Of a stretch of DNA of 64,000 bases, positions 1 to 7,960 are shown one piece after another; position 1 is the first letter of the stretch, and each line of letters opens with the position of its first letter. The DNA is taken from assembly GCA_024231975.1 (NCBI GenBank), contig JAAEQB010000012.1, positions 434,001 through 498,000 on the forward strand. The letters are read 5' to 3'. Source of the stretch: Allobosea sp. GTDB lineage: Bacteria > Pseudomonadota > Alphaproteobacteria > Rhizobiales > Beijerinckiaceae. Below the pieces are notes generated by a model, which was not told the DNA's origin, searched no databases, and saw only the letters and a list, made by a program, of their open reading frames with translations. Made by a program: the position numbers and the translations under genes.

Positions 1-1360
1 TCGCGACGGTGATCGCAAGCATCGGTGCAGGCTTTGCGGGGGCGTCCGCCTTGGGTTCGGCCTCGGCCTCCTCTTCCGGCTGCTCGCTCTCGGACGGCTC
101 GCTCTGCGCCTCCTCGTCTTCGTCCTGCGCCTCTTCGTTATCGGCTTCCTCGGCACTCTCCTCCTCGTCATAAGAAGAGCTTTCCCCGTCATCATAGGAC
201 GAGCTCTCGTCGTCACTATCGGAGGCGTAGCCGTCGTCATCGCCACTATCGTCGCCATAGCCGCCACCGGAGCCATCGCCGCCGAGGCGCTCGAGGGGCA
301 GCTGGTATTTGGTGTCGTCGCCGATCTCGAGCATCGCCTTGTCGACATGCTCCGGGAACATGATCTGGATCACCTCGATTAGCGACTTGCCGACCAGGCG
401 CTGCGCCTGCCCGATCAGCAGCACGGCCGGGCTCGACGGCTCGACCCGCCGGAAATAGCCGAGGCAGCCGGCGAGCGCGGCCTGGGCCTCGTCGACGGAG
501 GCGCAGACGCCGGCCGGGAGCGCCGCAACCACGATCGGCGCCGCCGCAACGCCGCCGACTGCGGCAGGCGCGTCGGCGACGGCAGCGCCCTGCCCGCCCG
601 GCGCCTTCCGTTCGATCGCGGCCTCGAGGAAGGTGATGATCTGCCCGATCAGGCCGGCGAGTCGCGGAAAGGTCACCGCCTGGTCGGAACCGAGCCGCTC
701 GCTCCAGATCGCCCGCAAGCGGGATTGCGCATCCCGGATCGCGCTGACATGGCCGAGCATCGCCGTCAGGTCGGAGATCTCGACCTCCTTCAAGGCGGCG
801 ATGATCCCGCCGGCATCCGGATGCTGTTCATCCTCGCCGGGGCGCAGTTCGCCCGAGGCGACGAGCTGGCTGCGGAACATCACCGGTCCGAGCCGCTTGC
901 TCATGAACAGCGGCGCATGCTGCAGCGGCAGAGCTATGGTGGCGTTCTCGTCGAGCCCCTGCAGCGCCACCTCGCGCATGATGAAATCGCCGTCCTCGGC
1001 CCTGGGATAAACCTCCTCCCAGTAGTCGCCGAGATAGCTCACGATCAGCCCGAGACACCCGGCAAAGCCGGGGATGTCGCGATTGAGCAAGGAGAGCTTG
1101 CCCGCCAGAACGAAGCCGCGCAGGTCACGGCTCTGCTTCAGGACCTTGCCGAGATCGCCGAAGGCTACCGGGAAATCGATGGCGCTGCGATCGAACGGGA
1201 CTTGCCGCCCCTCGTCGTCTCGACGGAAATACGAAGTCGGCAGCGCCACTTCGAGGCGCGCCATCACGTTCATGACGTCCGGATCCGCATCGGGATCGGG
1301 GCCGCAGGGATCGTCAGCCGAAATCGGCTTCGCCAGATCAGCGAAATTGAGCGCGGCCAT
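1..1360 (-). CDS. tssA: Type VI secretion protein TssA (ImpA N-terminal domain), 3' end outside window
   Basis: TssA is the cytoplasmic factor that primes baseplate and sheath assembly of the type VI secretion system. Reading leftwards from the ATG at 1360 there is one open frame of 453 codons to the window edge. The first 150 residues match the ImpA_N domain: an early PISADDPCGPD motif, then a segment with SRDLRGF, a GF.G pattern and YLGDYWEEVYPRAED. A later stretch (LLIGQAQRLVGKSLIEVI) fits the family. From about residue 360 to 435 the protein becomes an extremely acidic Asp/Glu/Ser/Tyr/Gly low-complexity region, followed by a Lys/Ala/Pro segment at the edge. The gene lies 45 bases downstream of the OmpA-family gene on the same strand and is probably co-transcribed with it. 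The C-terminal domain, which separates TssA subclasses, is not visible. Confidence 0.85.
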   Translation of the reverse strand, partial: MAALNFADLAKPISADDPCGPDPDADPDVMNVMARLEVALPTSYFRRDDEGRQVPFDRSAIDFPVAFGDLGKVLKQSRDLRGFVLAGKLSLLNRDIPGFAGCLGLIVSYLGDYWEEVYPRAEDGDFIMREVALQGLDENATIALPLQHAPLFMSKRLGPVMFRSQLVASGELRPGEDEQHPDAGGIIAALKEVEISDLTAMLGHVSAIRDAQSRLRAIWSERLGSDQAVTFPRLAGLIGQIITFLEAAIERKAPGGQGAAVADAPAAVGGVAAAPIVVAALPAGVCASVDEAQAALAGCLGYFRRVEPSSPAVLLIGQAQRLVGKSLIEVIQIMFPEHVDKAMLEIGDDTKYQLPLERLGGDGSGGGYGDDSGDDDGYASDSDDESSSYDDGESSSYDEEESAEEADNEEAQDEDEEAQSEPSESEQPEEEAEAEPKADAPAKPAPMLAITVA

Positions 1361-1405
1361 GCCCCCTCACGGTCGATCGAGATTATCGAGCCGGCCGCCT
1401 GGCCG

Positions 1406-1951
1406 TCACTCCACCTGCAGTCGCGTCTCGACCCGGCGGTTGTCGGCCGAGAACTTGTCGGCAACGACGGGCTTGCTCTGGCCGAGGCCGCGCGGGACGA
1501 GCTTGGCGGTGTCGACGCCGCGCTCGCTGAGATAGCGCACGACCGCCTTGGCCCGGCGTTCCGACAGGCTCAGATTGTAGTCCGCGGTCCCACTGGCGTC
1601 GGTATGCCCCTCGACCAGGAAGCTGTTCGCGGAGAGCTGCGGATCCTTCAGCGCCTTGGCGAACTCGTCGAGATTCACCCGCGCCTCGGGCTCGAGCACG
1701 TCGGAATTGTACTTGAATTTGACGACGAGATCGAAGGCGGTCGGCGGTTTCACGACGTGGCCGGCCTTGTTGCATTCGGCCTCGGTGCCGACGCAAAGGC
1801 CGCGCGAAACGCCGAGATTCGGCTTCGCGGCTCCGAAATGCTTGACGATATCGTCCGCCTTGTAGGCCTGTGCCTGTGCAAAAAGCGGCGACAGGACGCA
1901 GAAGCCTGCGGCAAGAGCGGCACTAACCATGACAAGGGCCTGCTTGCGCAC
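1406..1951 (-). CDS. OmpA-family peptidoglycan-binding protein, T6SS-linked
   Basis: This secreted protein of 181 residues ends in an OmpA C-terminal domain, which binds diaminopimelate peptidoglycan. I chose the GTG at 1951 because a GGGAGGA ribosome-binding site sits just upstream and the residues after it form a signal peptide (MRKQALVMVSAALAAGF...AQAQA). No lipobox Cys or extra membrane helix is seen. The OmpA domain covers roughly residues 75-181 and has the hallmark VEGHTDASGTADYNLSLSERRA-like signature and an RRVETRL end. In many T6SS clusters a peptidoglycan-binding OmpA module anchors the apparatus to the wall, either fused to TssL or as a separate TagL-like protein. Its position directly upstream of tssA supports that role. 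It could also be a general envelope OmpA protein recruited by location only. Confidence 0.8.
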   Translation of the reverse strand: MRKQALVMVSAALAAGFCVLSPLFAQAQAYKADDIVKHFGAAKPNLGVSRGLCVGTEAECNKAGHVVKPPTAFDLVVKFKYNSDVLEPEARVNLDEFAKALKDPQLSANSFLVEGHTDASGTADYNLSLSERRAKAVVRYLSERGVDTAKLVPRGLGQSKPVVADKFSADNRRVETRLQVE

Positions 1952-2067
1952 GGTCTTCCTCCCGTTTAGGTTCGCTGAGGCGGTTGAAGACTGACGGCGC
2001 GAATTATGCCTCGCAGCGTTTGCTGCGTCAATAGTCGTCTCTTGTCGCAAGCCACGAGGTTTGGTTG
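1952..2067. promoter_or_regulatory. Divergent promoter region between OmpA/tssA and vgrG
   Basis: This 116-base gap separates the leftward OmpA/tssA genes from rightward vgrG, so both promoters must lie here or inside the genes. It is clearly less GC-rich than its surroundings. A short hairpin with arms CGCAGC (2012-2017) and GCTGCG (2022-2027) is visible. I could not assign convincing -35/-10 elements. Confidence 0.4.
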
Positions 2068-3930
2068 ATGGCCGCCGCTCCTGGACAATCGAAAAGACTT
2101 GCCTCCTTTACGACACCGTCAGGTCAAGATGTCTTTTCACTTTTAAAGTTTGAAGCGCGCGAAGCTCTCAGCGAATTGTTTGTTTATCAGATCGAAGCCG
2201 TGAGCACTTCTCGCGGCGACGATCTTCAAAATTTAATTGGCGAGAAATGTCACATCAAGATGACGCTGAAGAACGGTGAAGACCGGATCTTCAACGGTGT
2301 GCTGGTCGAAGCCCAGTGGCTCGGCCGGGAGAAGGATCTCGACCATTATCGCTTCGTGCTGCGGCCCTGGCTCTGGCTGCTCTCGCAGCGCTCGGACTGC
2401 CGCATCTTCAAGAACAAGACGGCGATCGACATCATCAAGACGATCTTCGGCAAGGAGGACAAGGCGAGCTTCGAGGACCGCGTCAGCGAGCCGCCCCCGG
2501 AGATCGACTATTGCGTGCAGTACCGCGAGTCCGACCTCGATTTCGTCCTGCGCCTGATGGAGAAGTACGGCATCTACTATTACTTCAAGCACACCGAGGG
2601 AGATCACAAGCTGGTTCTCTCGGATGCCCGCAGCTCCCATGATGCCGTCACTCCCGCGGCCGAGCCGACCTTCACCGGAGCCGGCAGCGCCTATCCTTTC
2701 ATGCCGACCGACGGGGCGCAGAGACGTCATATCGAGCACCTGACACAGTGGACGGCGCAGCGGCGACTGCGGACCGGCAAGGTCGAGCTCAAGGACTATG
2801 ATTTCGAGAAGTCCACCTCGGACCTGACGGCGCGCGCCGAGGAGGGCTTCCCGCGTACCAAGTCCTACGAGGCGTTCGACTATCCCGGTGCCTATCTCGA
2901 TCGCGGCAAGGGCGAGAAGCTCGCCCGCATCCAGGTCCAGGCAGAGCAGGCGCAGGATGAGCGGCGCCTCGCCGTCGGCGAGGCGCCCAGCCTCAATCCC
3001 GGCACCCTGATGACGCTCACCGATCACCCCGTCGGCTCGGAGGACGCGGAGTTCCTGGTGGTGCGGGCGACGCACAGCTACGGCGTGCAGAGCTACCGCT
3101 CGTCCAAGCGCGCCGACCAGACGATCTATCACGGCTCCTACGAAATGCAGAAGGCGACCAAGCGCTTCCGCGCCCCGCAGGTGACCCCCGCCCCGCTCCA
3201 TATCGGTCCCGACACCGCCAAGGTGGTCGGCGAGAAGAACAAGGGTGAGGAAGGCGACATCGACGTCGACAAGTACGGCCGAGTCTGGCTGCGTTTCCAC
3301 TGGGACCGCGAGAAGGATTCGACCTCCTGCCGTGTGCGCGTGGCGCAGGCCTGGTCCGGCAAGAACTGGGGCGGCCAGATCATCCCGCGCATCGGCCAGG
3401 AGGTCGTCGTCTCCTATATCGGCGGCGATCCCGACCGGCCCATCATCACCGGCGCCGTGGTCAACGACCAGCACATGCCGCCCTACGATCTGCCCGCCAA
3501 CAAGACCCAGTCCGGCCTGAAATCGGAATCGACCGATGGCGGCGGCAAGTCGGGCAAGTTCAACGAGATCAAGTTCGAGGACCTCGCCGGCAAGGAGGTC
3601 TTCTCCATGCAGGCCGAGCGCGACCACAAGACCGAGGTCTTCAATCTCGAGACCCGCGATGTCGGCAAGAAATTCGAGGGTGGCCCGACCGACTTCGCCC
3701 GCACGACCCAGATCCTGAGCGGCAGCGACAAGCTGCACGTCAAGCAAGGCAAGCGCTATGTCGAGGCGGCGCTGGAGATCAAGCTGGTCTGCGGCCAGAG
3801 CGAGATCACGATGACGCCGACCAACATCACCATCTCCTCGCCGACGATCACGGTGCAGAGCACGGCGAAGACCGAGATCAACGGCGGCGGCAACACGATC
3901 ATCACCGCCGCCATGATCAAGATCAACTGA
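2068..3930 (+). CDS. vgrG: Type VI secretion tip protein VgrG (TssI)
   Basis: VgrG forms the trimeric spike on the Hcp tube of the type VI secretion machine. The 620-residue protein has the standard layout: a gp27-like/phage GPD region (about 25-330), a gp5-type OB domain with the hallmark DKYGRVWLRFHWDRE, GGQIIPRIGQEVVVSYIGGDPDRP and ITGAVVN motifs (about 390-475), and a repetitive beta-helical C-terminus (KLVCGQSEITMTPTNITISSPTI). It stops right after that helix, so no effector domain is fused. The ATG at 2068 is preferred over the TTG at 2065 because GAGG lies at a normal distance. The first 70-75 codons are far less GC-rich than the rest, see findings. The DUF6931-like gene follows 7 bases downstream. 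Confidence 0.95.
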   Translation: MAAAPGQSKRLASFTTPSGQDVFSLLKFEAREALSELFVYQIEAVSTSRGDDLQNLIGEKCHIKMTLKNGEDRIFNGVLVEAQWLGREKDLDHYRFVLRPWLWLLSQRSDCRIFKNKTAIDIIKTIFGKEDKASFEDRVSEPPPEIDYCVQYRESDLDFVLRLMEKYGIYYYFKHTEGDHKLVLSDARSSHDAVTPAAEPTFTGAGSAYPFMPTDGAQRRHIEHLTQWTAQRRLRTGKVELKDYDFEKSTSDLTARAEEGFPRTKSYEAFDYPGAYLDRGKGEKLARIQVQAEQAQDERRLAVGEAPSLNPGTLMTLTDHPVGSEDAEFLVVRATHSYGVQSYRSSKRADQTIYHGSYEMQKATKRFRAPQVTPAPLHIGPDTAKVVGEKNKGEEGDIDVDKYGRVWLRFHWDREKDSTSCRVRVAQAWSGKNWGGQIIPRIGQEVVVSYIGGDPDRPIITGAVVNDQHMPPYDLPANKTQSGLKSESTDGGGKSGKFNEIKFEDLAGKEVFSMQAERDHKTEVFNLETRDVGKKFEGGPTDFARTTQILSGSDKLHVKQGKRYVEAALEIKLVCGQSEITMTPTNITISSPTITVQSTAKTEINGGGNTIITAAMIKIN

Positions 3931-3937
3931 GGCCGCG

Positions 3938-4495
3938 ATGTCGAAGCTTCGTTTCAGCACGGCGCTGGAGGTCTTCGAGGCCTTCCCCGCCGCGCGCGAG
4001 ATCATCCAGGCCGCGCCGACCACCGAGCCGCCGCTGAGCTTCCTGCGCAAGCTCGTCGCGGCCGCCGATCACAAGGACGCGATCGGCTTCTGCGCCTTCC
4101 TGATGCCGCGCCGCGAGACGGTCTGGTGGGCGCTGCAATGCGTCCAGCGCATGCAGCCAGCCGGAACCGCTGCAGACCCCGGCCTGAAGGCGGCCGAGGC
4201 CTGGGTGCGAGACCCGACCGACGAGACGCGCCGCGCAGCTCTGGCGCTCGGCGAAAGCGGCCATCATGCCAACCTCGGCACCTGGGTCGCCCTCGCGGCC
4301 GGCTATTCCGGCGGCAGCATGGTCGCGACCCATGCCGTGCCCTCTCCGCCGGACCTGACCGCAAAGACGGCGCGGATCGCGGTATTAACCGCGCTCGGAC
4401 GGGTATCCGAGCCAGAGCGCGATGCCGCATTGCGAAATTGCGTCGAAGCATGCATTCGTCTGATCGATGACGAAAGCGGCAGGACGAGAGCGTAG
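3938..4495 (+). CDS. T6SS-associated protein of unknown function (DUF6931-like)
   Basis: This 185-residue protein begins 7 bases after vgrG and ends 60 bases before tagH, so it belongs to the T6SS operon. It has no signal peptide or membrane segment. The sequence is alpha-helical and Ala-rich, with a recognisable run FLMPRRETVWWALQC, then a LGxWVALAAGYSGGSM region and a C-terminal helix ending in RNCVEACIRLIDDE. I recall similar small proteins annotated DUF6931 next to vgrG and FHA genes in other proteobacterial T6SS loci, but I could not verify that here. Location suggests a chaperone, adaptor or regulator for VgrG loading; that is inference only. In the 60-base gap to tagH I see only a 22-codon frame. 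Confidence 0.7.
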   Translation: MSKLRFSTALEVFEAFPAAREIIQAAPTTEPPLSFLRKLVAAADHKDAIGFCAFLMPRRETVWWALQCVQRMQPAGTAADPGLKAAEAWVRDPTDETRRAALALGESGHHANLGTWVALAAGYSGGSMVATHAVPSPPDLTAKTARIAVLTALGRVSEPERDAALRNCVEACIRLIDDESGRTRA

Positions 4496-4555
4496 CATGG
4501 CCCCGGCGCCGATGCGGCAGCCGGTGTCGGGCTACGACCAGGCGGGCGGCCCGAC

Positions 4556-5941
4556 ATGGCGCTGACGCTGACGATCGAGAATCAGGCTTCGCTGCCGGAT
4601 GGCGGCCCGCTCAGCGTGACGCTGAGCGGCGGCCGCGGGCTCGACATTGGGCGCGACCAACATCTCGACTGGTGCCTGCCGGATCCCAGCCGCGCCATCT
4701 CCGGGCGCCATTGCGAAGTCCGCTTCAACGACAATGCCTACTGGCTGCGCGACATCTCGACCAACGGCACCTTCGTCAATGGCGGCGCCTACCGGGTGCA
4801 GTCACCCTATCGTTTGCAGCATGGCGACCGGCTCGAGATCGGCCAGTACATCATCGCGGTCGCGATCGACGAGGCGGAGCGTGGGGCGCCCGGCCCGGTC
4901 GAGCGGGCACCAGCGCCTCCTCCTCCCGGCGAATCGCTGTGGGATTCGAACGGCGACGAGGCGCCGCCGATCGCCCGCCGCGACCTGATTCCGCCGCAGA
5001 AATACCAGCCGGTGCACGCGCCCTTCATCGACTGGGCGGCCGATATCCCGACGCCCTCGGAACCGGCGCAGGTCTATGCCGCGCCGCCGGCTCCACCGCC
5101 CCCACCATCGCGGCCCGACGAGTTCGCCTGGGCGCCCTACCAAGCGCCGCCGGTACCCGAACCCGAGCCGATCGCGCCGATCCCGACGCCGCGCCGGCCG
5201 GCATCCGCCGCGTCCGCCGGCAATCCCTGGGACGAGACCCCGGCCGAGCCGCCGGCGCGCCCGAGCTTCGACGCCCCCTACGAGCCGCCGCCGCCGCGGC
5301 CCGTGGCTTCGCCGCCACCTCCCTCACCGCCAATGGGCGCCCCGATGGGCGGCCCGTCGATCTCGGCGGCCGAGTTCATCGCCCGCTTCGCGCGCGGTGC
5401 CGGATTGCCGGTCGAGGAGCTGTCCTGGCAGGACCCCGGCGCCTTCGCCGAGCAGACCGGCGCACTGATGCGCCTGATCGCCATCGAGCTGAAGGCGCTG
5501 CTGGCGGCGCGGGCCGAGAGCAAGCGCATCGCGCGCAGCTCCAACCAGACGATGATCCAGGCGCAGGACAACAACCCGCTGAAGTTCTCGCCGACGATCG
5601 AGGACGCGCTGAAGCTGATCTTCGGCCGGCCGACCAGCGGCTATCTCAACGCCCAGAAGGCGTTCGAGGAAAGCTTCCGAGACCTCAAGGTCCACCAGAT
5701 CAAGACCTATTCGGCGATGCAGCACGCGTTGCGCATGCTGGTCGAGGATCTCGATCCGCAGGCGGTCGCCGAGGGGCTCGATTCCGGGCGCGGGCTCGAC
5801 GGCCTGCTCTCCTCGCGCAAAGGCAAGCTCTGGGACGCCTATGTCGCGCGCTGGGAGGCGAAGACCGCCCCCTATGAGGACGGTCTGGTCGACGCCTTCA
5901 TGCTCTATTTCGCCGAGTGCTACGACCGCGGCGGGCGCTGA
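4556..5941 (+). CDS. tagH: Type VI secretion-associated FHA-domain protein TagH
   Basis: TagH (461 residues) is the phosphothreonine-binding protein of T6SS clusters that use threonine-phosphorylation control. An FHA domain occupies about residues 28-95, with the conserved GRD, SGRHCEV and DISTNGTFVNG motifs. Residues 115-265 are a Pro/Ala-rich disordered linker. The C-terminal 190 residues match the VasC/TagH C-terminal domain (ISAAEFIARFARGAGL, NNPLKFSPTIEDALK, AFEESFRDLKVHQIKTYSAM). It is the last rightward gene of the cluster. No PpkA kinase or PppA phosphatase is in the window; they may lie to the left or be absent. The stop codon lies in a palindrome shared with the end of lolD. Confidence 0.93.
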   Translation: MALTLTIENQASLPDGGPLSVTLSGGRGLDIGRDQHLDWCLPDPSRAISGRHCEVRFNDNAYWLRDISTNGTFVNGGAYRVQSPYRLQHGDRLEIGQYIIAVAIDEAERGAPGPVERAPAPPPPGESLWDSNGDEAPPIARRDLIPPQKYQPVHAPFIDWAADIPTPSEPAQVYAAPPAPPPPPSRPDEFAWAPYQAPPVPEPEPIAPIPTPRRPASAASAGNPWDETPAEPPARPSFDAPYEPPPPRPVASPPPPSPPMGAPMGGPSISAAEFIARFARGAGLPVEELSWQDPGAFAEQTGALMRLIAIELKALLAARAESKRIARSSNQTMIQAQDNNPLKFSPTIEDALKLIFGRPTSGYLNAQKAFEESFRDLKVHQIKTYSAMQHALRMLVEDLDPQAVAEGLDSGRGLDGLLSSRKGKLWDAYVARWEAKTAPYEDGLVDAFMLYFAECYDRGGR

Positions 5942-5955
5942 GCCAAAGGCTCAGC
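5937..5955. terminator. Bidirectional hairpin at the tagH/lolD convergent ends
   Basis: A perfect inverted repeat, GCTGAGCC-aaa-GGCTCAGC, overlaps the stop codons of rightward tagH and leftward lolD. It could slow transcription from both sides. There is no T-tract, so it is at best a weak or factor-assisted terminator. Confidence 0.5.
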
Positions 5956-6640
5956 CCAGCGGCACCACCATCCCGTCGCGGATCGTGACCTGACGATCCA
6001 TGCGGGCGGCGAGGTCGAGATTATGCGTCGCGATCACCGCCGCCAGGCCGGAGGCGCGCGCCAGCGCCACCAGCGTGTTGAAGACGTGCAGCGAGGTGTG
6101 CGGGTCGAGATTGCCGGTCGGCTCGTCGGCCAGCAGCACGCGCGGCGCGTTGGCGACGGCGCGGCCGATGGCGACGCGCTGCTGTTCGCCGCCCGACAAT
6201 TCGCCTGGCAGATGGTCGAGCCGATCGCCTAACCCAAGGAAGCTCAGCAGCTCGGTCGCGCGCGATTCCGCCTCGGCCTTGCCGAGGCCGCGAATGCGCT
6301 GCGGCAGGACGACATTCTCCAGCGCGGTGAACTCCGGCAGGAGATGGTGGAACTGGTAGACGAAGCCGATCTCGGTGCGCCGCAGCCGGGTCAGCCCCTT
6401 GTCGTCGAGCTGCGAGGTCGGCACGCCGCCGATGAAGACCTCGCCGGCATCCGGGCTTTCGAGCAGTCCGGCGACGTGCAGCAGGGTCGACTTGCCGGTG
6501 CCACTCGGGGCGACCAGTGCCACGAGCTCGCCCGGCCAGATCGCGAAATCGGCCTTGCGCAGGATCTCGAGCGGACCGTCGGACTGGGGATAGTAGCGCT
6601 CGATTTGGGAGAGGAAGAGCGCGGGGGTCTCGGTTGCCAT
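5951..6640 (-). CDS. lolD: Lipoprotein-releasing ABC transporter ATPase LolD
   Basis: LolD is the ATPase that powers release of outer-membrane lipoproteins from the inner membrane to LolA. The 229-residue protein has a Walker A motif APSGTGKST, a Q-loop region (FVYQFHHLLPEFTALENV), the signature LSGGEQQRVAIGRA, Walker B VLLADEPTGNLD and a switch His (VIATHNLDLA). The FHHLLPEFTALENV stretch is typical of LolD rather than other export ATPases. It follows the permease gene by 11 bases on the same strand, forming a proS-lolC-lolD run. In other rhizobia the same trio is usually followed by dnaE; here the T6SS cluster follows instead. Confidence 0.95.
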   Translation of the reverse strand: MATETPALFLSQIERYYPQSDGPLEILRKADFAIWPGELVALVAPSGTGKSTLLHVAGLLESPDAGEVFIGGVPTSQLDDKGLTRLRRTEIGFVYQFHHLLPEFTALENVVLPQRIRGLGKAEAESRATELLSFLGLGDRLDHLPGELSGGEQQRVAIGRAVANAPRVLLADEPTGNLDPHTSLHVFNTLVALARASGLAAVIATHNLDLAARMDRQVTIRDGMVVPLG

Positions 6641-6651
6641 TCGCTACGCCC

Positions 6652-7944
6652 TCAGCCCATCCGCAAGGCTTTGACGGGGTCGAGCCGCGCCGCCTTCCAG
6701 GCCGGATAGAGCGTCGCCAGCAGCGACAGGATGAGCGCCATCAGGACGACGCTCATGACCTCGCGCCAGTCGATCACCGAGGGGATGTCGCTCAGGAAGC
6801 GCACGGTCGGGTCCCAGGGGTTGACGCCCAGGAGGCTGCTCAGCCCCTTGTTGATGGTCTGAATATTCTTGGCGAAGGTGATGCCGAGGATAAACCCGGC
6901 CAAGGTCCCGAACACGCCGATCGCCGCGCCCGTGATCAGGAACACCCGCAGCACGGTGCCGCGCGACACGCCCATGGTGCGCATGATCGCGATGTCCTCG
7001 GTCTTGTCCTTCACCAGCATGATCAGGCCGGAGACGATGTTGAGGGTCGCGACCAGCACGATCAGGGTCAGGATGATGAACATCACATTGCGCTCGACCT
7101 CGAGCGCATTGAAGAAGGTGCGGTTGCGCTGGCGCCAGTCGGACAGCACCAGCGGGCGCGGGGCGTCCTGCTCGATCCGATCGCGCACGGCCTGCGTCTG
7201 GTCGGGATCGTTGATGAAGATCTCGATGACGTTCACGTCGCCATCGCGGTTGAAATAGGCCTGGGCCTCGCCGAGCGGCATGAAGACGAAGGAGGCATCG
7301 AACTCGGACATGCCGATCTCGAAGATCGCCGTGACCGGATAGGCCTTGATCCGTGGCGCCGTGCCGAACGGCGTCGAGGCGCCGCGCGGGGTGACGATGG
7401 TGATGGTGTCGCCGACCTGCAGGCCGAGCGAGCCCGCGAGCCGCCGGCCGATCGCGACGCCATTAGCCGAGGTGAACCCGTCGAGCGTGCCCTGGCGGAC
7501 ATTGCCAGCGATGAAGGGGATCGATTTGATATCCCCTTCCGAGATGCCGCGCACCAGGACGCCGCCATTGCCGACCTGCGAAGAGGCGAGCGCCTGTCCT
7601 TCGACCAGCGGGATCGCCAGCTTGATGCCCTGGACCTGGCGCAGCTTGGCCGCGACCTGCTCGTAGTCGTCGAGCGGCCGGTCGATCGGCGTCGCGAAGA
7701 TGTGGCCGTTGACGCCGACGATCTTCTCCAGCAGCTCCTTGCGGAAGCCGTTCATCACCGACATCACGATGATCAGCGTCGCGACGCCGAGCAGGATGCC
7801 GAGGAAGGAGAAGCCGGCGATGACCGAGACGAAGCCTTCGCGCCGGCGCGTGCGCAGGTAGCGGCCGGCGAGCAGCCATTCGAAGCCGGCGAAGGCCTTC
7901 GTGCCGGTCGGCACGCTCTCCCGAGCCTCGGAGCCGGCGCTCAT
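6652..7944 (-). CDS. lolC: Lipoprotein-releasing ABC transporter permease LolC/LolE
   Basis: This is the inner-membrane permease partner of LolD. The 430-residue protein has the LolC/E plan: a cytoplasmic N-terminus (FEWLLAGRYLRTRRREGFVS), a first helix (VIAGFSFLGILLGVATLIIVMSVMNGF), a large periplasmic domain (about 60-290), and three C-terminal FtsX-type helices with EDIAIMRTMGVSRGTVLRVF between them, ending in LDPVKALRMG. The ATG at 7944 is preferred over an upstream start at 7995 because GGAGGAGG precedes it and the longer version would overlap proS. The proS stop is 16 bases upstream. Alphaproteobacteria usually have one fused-type LolC/E protein acting as a homodimer, so either letter may be used. 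Confidence 0.93.
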   Translation of the reverse strand: MSAGSEARESVPTGTKAFAGFEWLLAGRYLRTRRREGFVSVIAGFSFLGILLGVATLIIVMSVMNGFRKELLEKIVGVNGHIFATPIDRPLDDYEQVAAKLRQVQGIKLAIPLVEGQALASSQVGNGGVLVRGISEGDIKSIPFIAGNVRQGTLDGFTSANGVAIGRRLAGSLGLQVGDTITIVTPRGASTPFGTAPRIKAYPVTAIFEIGMSEFDASFVFMPLGEAQAYFNRDGDVNVIEIFINDPDQTQAVRDRIEQDAPRPLVLSDWRQRNRTFFNALEVERNVMFIILTLIVLVATLNIVSGLIMLVKDKTEDIAIMRTMGVSRGTVLRVFLITGAAIGVFGTLAGFILGITFAKNIQTINKGLSSLLGVNPWDPTVRFLSDIPSVIDWREVMSVVLMALILSLLATLYPAWKAARLDPVKALRMG

Positions 7945-7960
7945 GACCGCCCTCCTCCGC

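Noticed and set aside
725..1969. 414-codon plus-strand frame opposite the OmpA and tssA genes
   Set aside because: It is the antisense shadow of two genes with clear family matches and signal peptide; its own product matches nothing and is Arg/Glu/Ile-rich as GC-rich shadows are.
4497..4565. 22-codon frame between the DUF6931-like gene and tagH
   Set aside because: It overlaps the tagH start and could be a leader peptide, but it has no ribosome-binding site and no recognisable motif; a PAAR protein was looked for and is not there.
4940..4960. GGGATTCGAACGG, resembling the T-arm of a tRNA on the minus strand
   Set aside because: It lies inside tagH coding sequence and there is no acceptor, anticodon or D-arm around it.
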